Source: Malus domestica
Taxonomy: Eukaryota > Streptophyta > Magnoliopsida > Rosales > Rosaceae
DNA length: 64,000 nt
Direction of reading: 5' to 3'
NCBI RefSeq assembly: GCF_042453785.1
Contig: NC_091663.1
Location: forward strand, 16,762,501-16,826,500
The position numbers and the translations under genes are program-made. Under the pieces are notes generated by a model. The model had not been told where the DNA came from, ran no database searches, and was given only the letters and a program-made list of their open reading frames with translations. How positions within the stretch are numbered: position 1 is the first letter of the stretch; each line of letters begins with the position of its first letter. Below, in pieces: positions 11,201 through 21,370 of the stretch.

Positions 11201-13204
11201 GGACGCCAATTCTGGTGATCCACGTACATTAACGGCTAGCCAATCATCTGCCTCTACATAAAAGCATGGCAGACCACTTGGTTAAAAGGATTCACACCCC
11301 CGGAAGAGGAAAACCATGACACAAGGTCCTGAAGAGCCTACCGTGAATCCGACTATCATTTACTCATTCTACCCAACTCATGAGGAAATTCTAGATTACG
11401 GAAGCGTCCTTGAAGAGACGAATCATCCTCCCGAGAATCATGAAATTTTGGTCTATTATGCTAGCTTAGATGATGTGTGGCGTAGAAATGAGATGATTGT
11501 CGACGATGCATTAGCATTTGCAGTAGCTACTGAGATCATGTTGAGCGATGACATTGAACCGCGTTCCGTTGATGAATGTCGACGTAGAGCTGATTGGTCA
11601 AACTGGAAACAAGCAATCCAAGTCGAACTTGATTCACTTGCGAAACGTAAGGTGTTTGGACCTGTAGTTCCTACTCCTCCACATGTGAAGCCTGTTGGCT
11701 ACAAGTGGGTTTTCGTTCGAAAGCGTAATGAGAAGAACGAGATTGTGCGTTACAAAACTCGTCTTGTAGCACAAGGTTTCTTGCAATGCCCCGGGATTGA
11801 CTATGACGAAACTTACTCACCCGTTATGGATGTGAATGTGATTACTTTTCGCTACCTTATCAGTTTGGTAGTTTCTGAAAAACTAGATATGCAGCTGATG
11901 GACGTAGTAACCGTGTATCTCTATAGGGATCTTGATACGAAAATTTATATGAAAGTTCCGAAGGACTTACATTGACTGGTTCAAATATTTCCAAACCCCG
12001 GAACACGCTCTCAATTCGGCTGAGGCGTTCACTCTACAATTTGAAACAATCTGGAAGAATGTGGTATAACCGTCTGAGTGAGTATTTGACTAGTCAGGGA
12101 TATGTGAACAATGAACTATGCCCTTATGTGTTCATTAAGGAGTCACATTCCGAATTTGCGATTGTTGCAATATATGTCGATGACATGAATCTCATCGGAA
12201 CTCCTAAAGAGCTCGCGAGAATTGCTTCGCACCTGAAGTCGAAATTTGAGATGAAAGATCTAGGTAAGACTCAATACTGTCTCGGTCTCGAGATAGAGCA
12301 TTGTTCGGATGGAATCCTAGTACATCAATCGAACTACACCCAGAAGGTGTTGCGCCGTTTTAATGAGGATAAAGCGAAGTCTTTGAGTACTCCTATGGTC
12401 GTTCGTACGCTAGATGCAAAACGAGATCCCTTCCATCCGAATAAGGATGATGAAGAGATTTTGGAGCCTAAAGTTCCTTATCTAAGTGCGATAGGCGCTT
12501 TATTGTACTTAGCTCAATGTACTAGACCCGACATCTCCTTCTCTGTTAATCTTTTGGCAAGATACAGCAATGCACCAACACACAGACACTGGACTGGCGT
12601 GAAAGACATCTTCCGTTACCTTAAGGGTACTACGGATTTGGGCTTGTTTTATCCCTACGAATCCTCGAGTGATGTCGCACCCTATACTCATCGGGTTGAT
12701 TCTCGCCTTCTTGGTTATGTCGACGCTGGATACTTATCTGATCCGCACAAGGCGCGTTCTCAAACGGGTTATGTCTTTACCATTGGAGGCACCGCAATCT
12801 CTTGGAGGTCAACTAAACAGACCTTAGTTGCCACTTCGTCTAACCATGTTGAAATTATCGCCTTACATGAAGCAACTCAGGAATGCTTTTGGTTGAGAGC
12901 AATAGTGGGCCATATTCGAAGCTCCTGTGATCTTCATCTCGCCGTTAATGCCCCGACGACGATTTTTTAGGACAACGCAACTTGCATCGAACAGCTCAAG
13001 AAGGGTTACATCAAAGGAGACAACACCAAGCACATTGCGCCGAAGTTTTTCTTTACACATCAACAACAAGAGCATCAGAAGATTGAAGTCACACAAATCC
13101 GTTCACAAGACAATCTAGCCGACCTCTTCACCAAATCACTGCCGAATGCGACGTTTAAGAAGCTTGTTCATGGAATTGGTATGCTTAAACTTTCTGAGTT
13201 GTAA
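8253..13204 (+). pseudogene. Copia pol of element 2, interrupted
   Basis: Protease begins near 8253 and shows the DSATTH active-site region at about 8286-8303. A hAT element (8315-9827) follows immediately. Protease and the GAG-pre-integrase zinc region resume at 9836 (WHDRLGHPG, then CQTCSMGK; an HHCC pattern). Most of the integrase catalytic core is absent: text near 10,545 jumps to the C-terminal part. RT runs 11316-11975 and, after a one-base deletion near 11960, continues at 11972-12970 with YVDDMN (about 12174-12191). RNase H is cut by a TAG at 12967-12969 and otherwise runs to the stop at 13202-13204. It would copy Copia RNA and integrate the DNA if intact; this copy cannot. Confidence 0.88.
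8315..9827. mobile_element. Non-autonomous hAT element in Copia protease
   Basis: A perfect 8-bp duplication, GTTTTGAG, lies at 8307-8314 and 9828-9835. The ends TAGGGGTGGGTTGG and (reverse strand) TAGGGTTGGGTTCG form the terminal inverted repeats. Both subterminal regions are packed with CCGAACCG / CGGTTCGG motifs, likely transposase-binding repeats. No transposase is encoded. The interior holds a pyrimidine-rich stretch (8690-8800) after AAACCCTAG, resembling the 5' leader of a plant housekeeping gene. It also holds an ATG-starting segment that ends at a splice-donor-like CAGTAAGT near 9130, so a captured gene fragment is possible. Confidence 0.92.
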
Positions 13205-13621
13205 CTTTGCTATTTCTCTTTGGAATTATGTCAAACTCGAGGGGAGTATTCTGTAGATGCTTGCTTGATCTTAATGTACTCTTTTTCCCTACGATTAGGA
13301 GCATTTTTCCCAATAGGTTTTTGCTACCTAACTAGGTTTTAACGAGGCACCCACCTTGGGCTGGTCATATCCTTGATGACGTCTTGTAGACGTTTCTTTT
13401 GACTTTGCATTTCTCATACATTTTTCCTTAGACTATGGATTTTGTCCCTACTCAAGTTTTTGCCATAGCCTTAAGGTTTTTTAGTGAGACTTACTACTTA
13501 TGCAAGTTCCTACCTTATTGAGAATAAGCGTTGTTCCTTGGAATCAGTGTCGACGAGTCGACTTCCTCAACTTCTGCATGATGCTGAATCTACCTTGAGT
13601 ATTTACACACTCAAAGGGGAG

Positions 13622-13877
13622 TGTTGTGAACATTCCTAGTTTAAGTATGATTGTGTAAATCCTAGATTAGATTTGATCCTAGTTATCCTTTCCTATTACA
13701 ACTTGTATTACTTGGAGAAGAAGGAATATCTTCTCTCCCTTTACTACTATAAATAAAGACACAATGTAGAAGGGATAACAACACACATTCCCCTACAATT
13801 CTACAAACACATCTCTCTTCCCTCTCTCTTGTGCCACCGGCCCCTCTCCCTTTGTCAGATAAAAATAGACCACAACA
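13622..13877 (+). repeat. 3' LTR of Copia element 2
   Basis: It is the same length as 5223-5478 and matches it except for about a dozen differences. It begins TGTTGTGAAC after the purine tract and ends CCACAACA. The TATA-like box is at 13748-13755. Confidence 0.92.
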
Positions 13878-14224
13878 AAAATTTATATATTAGGTCATAT
13901 TAAGTTGGATCAAATCAACCTTGAACCATATCCATATTCATTTTAACTTGGATTATCGAATTCGAATAATCGGATTAAAAGTCTCAATTCGTACCCTATT
14001 GATTTCATCGATTCATATCAAAATTCAATCAATTGACATGCCTATTTGTATCAAAGCAATTGAGGTGGCTACCACATCAACAAATCGGTAGTCACCATCA
14101 TGGCCACGTCAACAAGTTAACAATAATTTAACGAAATAAACAAAATCTAACAAAAGTGAAACAAAATCGAGTTTCAGGGTGTTAAGTGGTAAAATGTGGA
14201 TTCCAGAGCAAAAGTGAATTAAGC
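13878..14224. other. AT-rich intergenic stretch
   Basis: No gene is seen. The style resembles 1-379, as expected if both flank the Copia pair in one older repeat. The right end borders the 3' untranslated region of the next minus-strand gene. Confidence 0.4.
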
Positions 14225-14384
14225 CATTCCATACAATAAGCCCCATTTGAATCCAAAATTTGAAATGTTACATCAAATTGGAGGGCCAGATATGTACTCA
14301 AATCACAATCCAATCACTGCTATACTGGTACAAATGCCACTCCTTTCTTCTCAAATCTGGTTTTGAGTGCATCGCCGTCGCTAT

Positions 14385-14618
14385 CTATTTGAATAAATGG
14401 GCTAGATCAGGATCACCCAAGTCTACATCCAACCAGCCATTCAAATGCATGTACTCAACATAATGTTCTGGTGGCTTCACCGCACGAGGGTTCACTGGTG
14501 TAAAGCCATGAGTCCTCTCAAGATCGCGAGCAAGCCACCTAACATACGCACAGTCCAACGGAGGAACAACTTTCAACAAGACCTCTTCCCTTTCTTGCTT
14601 CGCAGGCTTGTTTCCCAT
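14385..14618 (-). CDS. Conserved small plant protein, 77 aa, unknown function
   Basis: The frame encodes MGNKPAKQEREEVLLKVVPP at the start and ends DLGDPDLAHLFK. Codon use and the even mix of charged, aromatic and proline residues look like a real protein. I recall highly similar short plant proteins of unknown function but cannot name a family. No signal peptide or membrane segment is seen. Two upstream untranslated exons fit well: exon 1 ends at 16977 before GTAAGT, and exon 2 is 15824-15887 between TTTATTTCAG and GTACGT. The coding exon begins near 14640 after a pyrimidine-rich AG. The ATG at 14618 is chosen because that exon structure places it first. The protein may be soluble; its role is unknown. 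Confidence 0.72.
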   Translation of the reverse strand: MGNKPAKQEREEVLLKVVPPLDCAYVRWLARDLERTHGFTPVNPRAVKPPEHYVEYMHLNGWLDVDLGDPDLAHLFK

Positions 14619-15823
14619 GCTGGAGAACCTGGCCGGCTTAAGAAAATGAAGTTAATTGGCGGCACATAAATTAATCACTTAAAAGCGGCATTCTTTGGAA
14701 GGAGCAAGCATCTGAAATGCAGCATCGGTTTTTATGTTGTTATAACTTGCATCTAAAATTTGGTTAAATCGCTAAAACATTCAAAGGACTGGCAAAATTA
14801 CAAGTATCCAACAAAACATGGAAATATTTAATTCATAAGAGTTTGCGTTACTCTTTCTTAAACAGTCAGCCATTTTTCAACACAGTAAACAGCTTGCAGA
14901 ATAAATACAGGAAAAGTATTGTTGAAATTCACATGCAAGGATCTTAATAGAACTTTCGGCGTACAATTCATAGACTTCCCAGTGAAATTTTGATATTACT
15001 TTTCCAGTGAAACAAAGAAAGTGATAAAATATACGTTAAGGTACCTATAACATCAAAGCTCTGAAACGCAATCCCAACAAATTACAATGATACGAGTCAT
15101 ACGACCAATTACACAACATATTCAGTATAAGCTTGACAAATTTGCCAAGGGTACGTTTGAAAGAAGACACCAGCATTTATAGGCTTCCGACTGAATGCCC
15201 CACGTTACAGGTCTGTACCAACAGTCAGTAATTATATGACTACCGTGTGTGGATATCACATTCCATATTATAATACTCATTCAGATTTCTCAGCCACAAC
15301 TGACTAAAGCATACTATTAAATGCTAGTCGTAGTAGAAAACAAAAAAGCCAACTAAGTTGACGTTATGATACTCATGCAAGACGGTTGCCAGCCTCAGTA
15401 GTGTTTGAATCACTGACCAAGCACTGATATACGAGTCTTCTGTAACTCTCGCAAAAGACTTCAATTAAATACATATACTAACATTTAGTTCCATATTACT
15501 GTAGCTGATTACTCCAACTATCATCACAAACTAAGTGTACAGATATAGGCCAGCTGCTCAGACATTGCATGATGATTTCATTCTACGTAACTACTAGTCT
15601 ACTATGCCCAGGCATGGACCCAAGACACAGAACTTGGGTGGGATGAACTTTGAAGCCAAATTTCATTAGTGAAAGGATTTTATCAAAAGAATCACTATCA
15701 ACAACCAACAACCAACAACATTCAGAACAACATTCAGAATTGCAAGATACCAATTGCCAACAACTATTTTGATACTAAATCCCTCCAAACTTTCATTAAC
15801 AGGGTAAATTAAAAGAAACGTAC

Positions 15824-15887
15824 CTGCGGTTGTGATTCTCCTCTAGAACTGAAAGATGTCAATTTCCAAGTCCTCCAAGAAGATTAT
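15824..15887 (-). other. 5' UTR exon of the 77-aa protein gene
   Basis: On the minus strand the 64-bp segment is preceded by TTTTATTTCAG and followed by GTACGTTTC, matching acceptor and donor consensus. It contains no in-frame start joining the coding exon. Inferred from splice signals only. Confidence 0.5.
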
Positions 15888-16522
15888 CTGAAATAAAACA
15901 CTACAATAACAAATCCCTCATTTTCTCAATCCTAAATCTCTAGTAAATTCTTGAAAATCAGAAATTTATAGTGTGAAATTGAGTAGTTAAAAGAAGGAAC
16001 TACAAAATTAAGGAGGTAGAAGATGAGCCTAATTAGAAATTTAGAAGAAGAAGAAGAAGCAAAGGTCCGAAGCAAGAATAGAGCAGCGGCCCATTAAGAG
16101 CAAAAAAACTCTAAAGCAATGCTAATAAAAGCTCTCCTCATTGCAGTAAGAAGAAAACTGAACCATATGAGCATACAAGAAAGGCCAAATTATGATTTTG
16201 TTTCCACAGTTTGGGCTAAGTTTTGAAAGAATAGGATTAAGAACTAGGATATCCGAGGTAAAATAGGAGTGGCTGCAATTGAAGAGAAGATGAGAGAAAA
16301 TTGATTAAGATGTTGGGCATGTGAACTGAAGACCTACACATTAGAAAATGCATAAGCAAAGCATGGATAAATAGATAATTCTTGCATGAAATTTCCATTG
16401 CACAAGCAAAGCAAAAAAATGTTTTTGTTCATGAAACTCCTAGTATATGAGTGAACTCTCCCTTGAGATACAATTGGTTACAATAAAATTTGATCAATGG
16501 ATATATTCAATGCATAAAATAA

Positions 16523-16752
16523 TGGCTCGTTTGGAAGTGTTTTTAAAATGATTGAAAGCGCTTTTGGTAAAATTGATTTTGAGTTCCAAAAGTGCTTTTT
16601 GGAAGAAGCACCAGATATGTGCTTCTTGTAGGAAATACTTAAAATGCTTTTTCAGAATCCACTTGAATTTGTACTGAAGATTGGTTTAAAAAATATTTTC
16701 ACCAAAAGCGTATTGAGTCAGTTTAAAATTACTTCTAAAACGAGCTCCAAGA
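16523..16752. mobile_element. Short MITE in a 5' UTR intron
   Basis: The left end GGCTCGTTTGGAAGTG and the right end, read on the other strand (GAGCTCGTTTTAGAAGT), are imperfect inverted repeats. The inside repeats AAGTGCTTTT-type words on both strands. No clear duplication flanks it. A related piece lies near 30,400-30,510 in the GAR transformylase intron. Confidence 0.5.
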
Positions 16753-16976
16753 TGAACAAGCCTAAGCCGACTCGACATCCTCTCACCCGGAACAATCCAA
16801 CGATAAAAAACAACAGAAACTAGCACAAAATATACCTAATCCAGCTATGGACATTCAAGTTGGAATTCAATCGGAATCAACCAAAATAATTACAGCAAAA
16901 CTACAATTAACCGAAATTAACCGGAACCAAAACCGAATTCGGAATTGAAGAAGGAAAATTAACTCAGTTCACTTAC

Positions 16977-17065
16977 CCGACAACAAGCTTCGGCAAAACG
17001 AGGATAAGGGGCAAAATCCGTAGGAAAAAGAGACACCCCTCTCTCTGTCTCGGAAGTTATTGCAA
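16977..17065 (-). promoter_or_regulatory. Probable first exon (5' UTR) and start region of the 77-aa gene
   Basis: On the minus strand, a stretch with CT-rich leader words (AGAGAGAGGGGTGTCTC) leads to TGTTGTCGG followed by GTAAGTGAAC, a good donor at 16976. The transcription start is not visible; the right limit is a guess. Confidence 0.4.
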
Positions 17066-17079
17066 ACTGTGGTTTTAAA

Positions 17080-18577
17080 AAGTGCTTAATTGCATAACAC
17101 CCCGAGGTTTCTCATGTTTTCACAAAAGACCAGTTGGGTTTTGAGAACTATAAAAACAACCCCTTATGTACCAAACTTTTTTCACAAATCCCCCTTTGTC
17201 TCAAATTCTAATGTCTCCAAATAGCAAATTTATCCTTATAGTTACTTTTTACGGGTCACTGGTACTACCCGGAGCAAAAGCACTTTCTTCGGAATACATT
17301 TATCCAATAAACACTTTTAACTTAGTGTAAAAATATCATTCTATATCAAAAAATAAAAACTTTAACTTGTTATTCTTTAAATTTCGTTTATCCAATGAAA
17401 ACTTTAATTTCGGGAACTACTTAATTCAAAATTTTAAGATTACTACCTTTGAAATTAGGGCAATGTTGTATGGTTACTTAAGAATCTTAACTACATCGAT
17501 GATAACAAAAGAACTGATTTGATCCCAAAATTTTTGAAAAAAATATATATATCATGGAGTTGTTTAGGAAGAAGTTCTTTTACGCCAGTGAGATTTTTGG
17601 AATATCAATGCCGGTTTTCTAAAAAACAACCAATACATGTTACTTTCTAAAATAGATATACAGCCCTTTTCGGCTCCTCCCGCGGGCTTGCTTTTACCAA
17701 TTTACAGCCAATCATGGACCCAGCACACAAATGTTGATCAAGGCAAAATGTAGTCCTCTTGTTGTAGCAACTTGCATTTGCTTCAAGTCTTTTGTTCAGC
17801 CAAACTACAATCCGCCATTTTCCGCTTCTCGTTTTGAACCCAAGGTCCAGTAGATAAAGGCTAGCATTGTAATTTCACTCGTTTTGGCGAGTTTAGTGAC
17901 CAAGGCCGGTATCCTTCATCACATCCAATCTTGGTTTTGCTCCCTACAAAAGCGTAAAAACACTTTTACCGTGAGTTCATTGCTACCTCTTAAACATCTG
18001 AACCGTTGATAACCATAAAAATAAGAATAATAACAATTCAACAGCATTTACCACAATACCGAGAGAAATTACCATGTAATGAGACCTTTTAAAATCTTCA
18101 ATAGAAAATCTGAATTCATCATCCATATCTCAAGCAAATCACAGGTATTACGATGATTTCAGTGTCCATGTGCATCACATGAAGGTGGAACAGAACTGCA
18201 AGCATTAGAAGCCCAACTAATTATTCAAAATTCCATCACCTAGCACCGCAACGTGGATTTCTGCAATCTTAAACTAATAGAGGCACGGTTAACTTTTACC
18301 TGGTAGTCCTTATACACCAGTTGTAGATGAAAAGTGTTGCAATGTACTTTAATGCATACAGCGGAATAAAGGAGTCAAAGAAGCAGATTTAAAACCATCT
18401 ATGCATTCAATGAAGTAAATATTAAAACCAGCATTCACAGAAAACTAAAATCTGATAGAGGACCACTTTATTTTCCACAATTTATAAGAGGAAAACCCTG
18501 TCTTGTTCTAGAACGAATAATTAATATGAACAGCTCTGTTAAGATATCTTCCTGTTCTAATAGACCTTTATCACCAA
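17080..18577. other. Intergenic, no gene seen
   Basis: AT-rich text with phrases common in plant MITEs (for example near 17,100-17,260). No open frame with protein character and no clear element ends. Confidence 0.4.
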
Positions 18578-19478
18578 CAACAACAACAACAAAGCCTTTT
18601 CCCACTAAGTGGGGTCGGCTATATGAATCCTAGAACGCCATTACGCTCGGTTTTGTGTCATGTCTTCCGTTAGATCTAAGTACTCTAAGTCTTTTCTTAG
18701 GGTCTCTTCCAAAGTTTTCCTAGGTCTTCTTCTACCCCTTCGGCCCTGAACCTCTGTCCCGTAGTCACATCTTCGAACCGGAGCATCAGTAGGCCTTCTT
18801 TGCACATGTCCAAACCACCGTAACCGATTTTCTCTCATCTTTCCTTCAATTTCGGCTACTCCTACTTTACCTCAGATATCCTCATTCCTAATCTTATCCT
18901 TTCTCGTATGCCCATACATCCAACGAAGCATCCTCATCTCAGCTACACCCATTTTGTGTACGTGTTGATGCTTCACCGCCCAACATTTTGTGCCATACAG
19001 CATCGTCGGCCTTATTGTCGTCCTATAAAATTTTCCCTTGAGCTTCAGTGGCATACAACGGTCACACAACACGCCGGATGCACTCTTCCACTTCATCCAT
19101 CCAGCTTGTATTCTATGGTTGAGGTCTCCATCTAATTCTCCGTTCTTTTGCAAGATAGATCCTAGGTAGCGAAAACGGTCGCTCTTTGGTATTTCCTGAT
19201 CTCCGATCCTCACTCCTAACTCATTTTGGCCTCCATTTGCACTGAACTTGCACTCCGTATATTCTGTCTTTGATCGGCTTAGGCGAAGACCTTTAGGTTC
19301 CAACACTTTTAGGTTCCAACGCTTCTCTCCAAAGGTTAAGCTTCGAATTTACCCTTTCCTGAGTTTCATCTATTAACACTATATCGTCTGCGAAAAGCAT
19401 ACACCAAAGAATATCATCTTGAATATGTCTTGTTAACTCATCAATTACCAATGCAAAAATGTAAGGACTTAAGGATTG
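18578..19478 (-). mobile_element. 5'-truncated RTE-type LINE
   Basis: Three minus-strand frames give the C-terminal half of a non-LTR reverse transcriptase. 19293-19487 has LSPYIFALVIDEL and the catalytic FADDIVLIDE. 18872-19306 has LSRSKTEY and [16 protein letters not shown]. 18641-18838 has ENRLRWFGHVQRRP. Frameshifts or stops separate them. The 3' end (plus-strand left) is a (CAA)n tail at 18578-18592, typical of plant RTE elements, which end in short TTG repeats. The 5' part, including the endonuclease, is missing. A dead copy. Confidence 0.85.
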
Positions 19479-20210
19479 TTGATGCACAAAATCAGTGAGG
19501 ACTTTGGTGCAACAGAAAATATTAAGTTTGTGACCTTCGCTAAATTGCTCCGGTCATTAGTGTGGATAAGTATGTGAATGGATAAAGACAAGAGAGCAAG
19601 CACAAGATGTACGTGGTTCACCCAGATTGGCTACGTCCACGGAGTAAAGGAGTTCTCATTAATTGTGAAGGGTTTACACAAGTACATAGGTTCAAGCTAT
19701 CCTTTAGTGAGTACAAGTGAATAATTTAGTACAAATGACATTAGGAAATATTGTGGGAGAATGATCTCCTTTTATAGAAGAGAGTTTCTAGCCTTATTCT
19801 GACATTGACACGTGTCGTGTTGTGATTGGCTTCCGATGTTGACACGTGTCGCGTTATGATTGGCTTCTGATGTCGACACATGTTGCTATGTGATTGGCCT
19901 CCTGGTTGGAGGAAAACTCTTCTGGGTCCTTGACGATATAACGTTGACCGGTGCTCGATAGTTTCAGGAATGGTCAAGTATGGTACAAACAGTGCTCCCC
20001 TAAGTTCCCGAGTGAGGGAAGCTCCTCGGTTGGGGACTTGCAAAATCCAAGCCGATGAGTAATCATGAAACTTCTAAGTACCGAAGTGTGGTATCGTCTT
20101 CACTTGCCTTATCTATCTCATAGGTCGATGTGGCATCTTCTCTGGAAGTACTCTTCCTCCATCCATGGATGGTATCTTTAACCGGTGGAGATGCACAAGG
20201 TAATGTATCA
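19479..20210 (-). repeat. LTR-like fragment, probably Gypsy type
   Basis: It begins TGTTGATGCACAAAAT at the LINE junction, and the minus strand has a TATA-like TATAAAAGG near 19,770. The text resembles LTRs I associate with Rosaceae Gypsy elements. The right border is uncertain: a candidate end near 20,210 gives no matching target duplication. Three tandem units of about 33 bp at 19,797-19,905 each contain ACACGTGTC or a variant plus GTGATTGGC. The fragment abuts the broken 5' end of the LINE. Confidence 0.5.
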
Positions 20211-20214
20211 ATTT

Positions 20215-21370
20215 CATTTAAAAAATAAGAGATAGGAAATTCAAAAATTAAACAAACAAAAAAACTATTTTGTTTTGTTTATCTTTCTGGTGCGGGGTAG
20301 GCTAGCAACGGAGCATCTAGTTTTATGCTTGCAATTAAACACTTATTTTCCCAAACAGCAGATTAAACATAGCAAAAGAAAAATTGAAACCACGAACACA
20401 AAGCAACAAGGGTTTGGAATAATAATAAGTTCACCAAAGGAATGAAGAAAGAACAATCAGAGTCATGTCAATCCTGCCTAGAAACTAAATTGGATTTTTT
20501 TTACTTTTGTTTGAACATTAAGGCTGCTTTTGGGAAATTGGATTTAAAATGGGACTTTGGATTACTCAGTTTAAATTGCTTGCATCAAATGTCAAAATAA
20601 AACACAGCAAAGAAAAAGAAGTTTCCATATTTAAGTAATTCAAAGAGAATTTGAAATTATACTTTCCCCTTGAATTTGAAATTGCTCAAATAGTCAAGAC
20701 TCAAATTACACGTGGATCTTATTAACATAAAAGATTTATATTTCAAAGTCTTGTTAAGCAATCTACACTAAAAATAATCCCAATCTTTCATTTCAAATCC
20801 GCATATCCAATTACAACATAAGTTCAACAAATCTCCTTCTTTTTCAAGAGAAACAAAAAACAATAAATAAATAAACAGCAACCCTCCCTCCATCCAACAT
20901 CTTGCCATTTCAATTTTGCAGCATCATGGGCTGCCACAACTAATAATAGCAACTGTCAACAAAGGATGCATATTCCTAAAGACATCTAATGACATCTAAC
21001 TAGTAACTAGCAAGAAATGTCTGTCATCAATTTTGTGTTAGTGCCCATTGGTCATGTACCGGTGTGTCTACGCATGCACAATTTTAGAGTTTAGGAATCT
21101 ATCAGAGTAACAGATATACTCAAAAAAGTAGTCTTCCTCAAACAAATAGTGATAACAGCAGCAGCAAGGAATGGAGAACACAATAGTAGGAGAATCTATT
21201 ACATACCAGAGATCACCAGTAATCACCATGGAAGCAAATTCCAACCTTGCAACTATGAAACCGGTATCTACCCTGCATTATAAGTGCCCTTGAGGTAGAA
21301 AGGGAAATCAGCTTCGTTACCATGTGGCAATCAAGGAAAACTTGAAGGTTTTTCATCATGTAGATAGGCA
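20215..21370. other. Region downstream of the PPR gene
   Basis: No gene is recognised. The right part (about 21,200-21,370) is probably 3' untranslated sequence of the minus-strand PPR gene. Otherwise AT-rich and featureless. Confidence 0.4.

Larger units (their letters stand above)
5223..13877 (+). mobile_element. Copia-type LTR retrotransposon (element 2), nearly full length
   Basis: LTRs of 256 bp lie at 5223-5478 and 13622-13877. They differ at about a dozen positions by eye, so the insertion is not recent. The 5' LTR is followed by CGTTATCAGCACG, taken as the primer-binding site. The 3' LTR follows TCAAAGGGGAG (13611-13621). Order inside: a long leader (5479-7025), gag, protease, integrase zinc region, integrase C-terminal part, RT, RNase H. 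This is the Copia order. It is non-autonomous because of stops and frameshifts, loss of most of the integrase core near 10,545, and a hAT insertion in protease. The flanking 5-mers are only similar (ATAAT and AAAAT). Confidence 0.92.
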
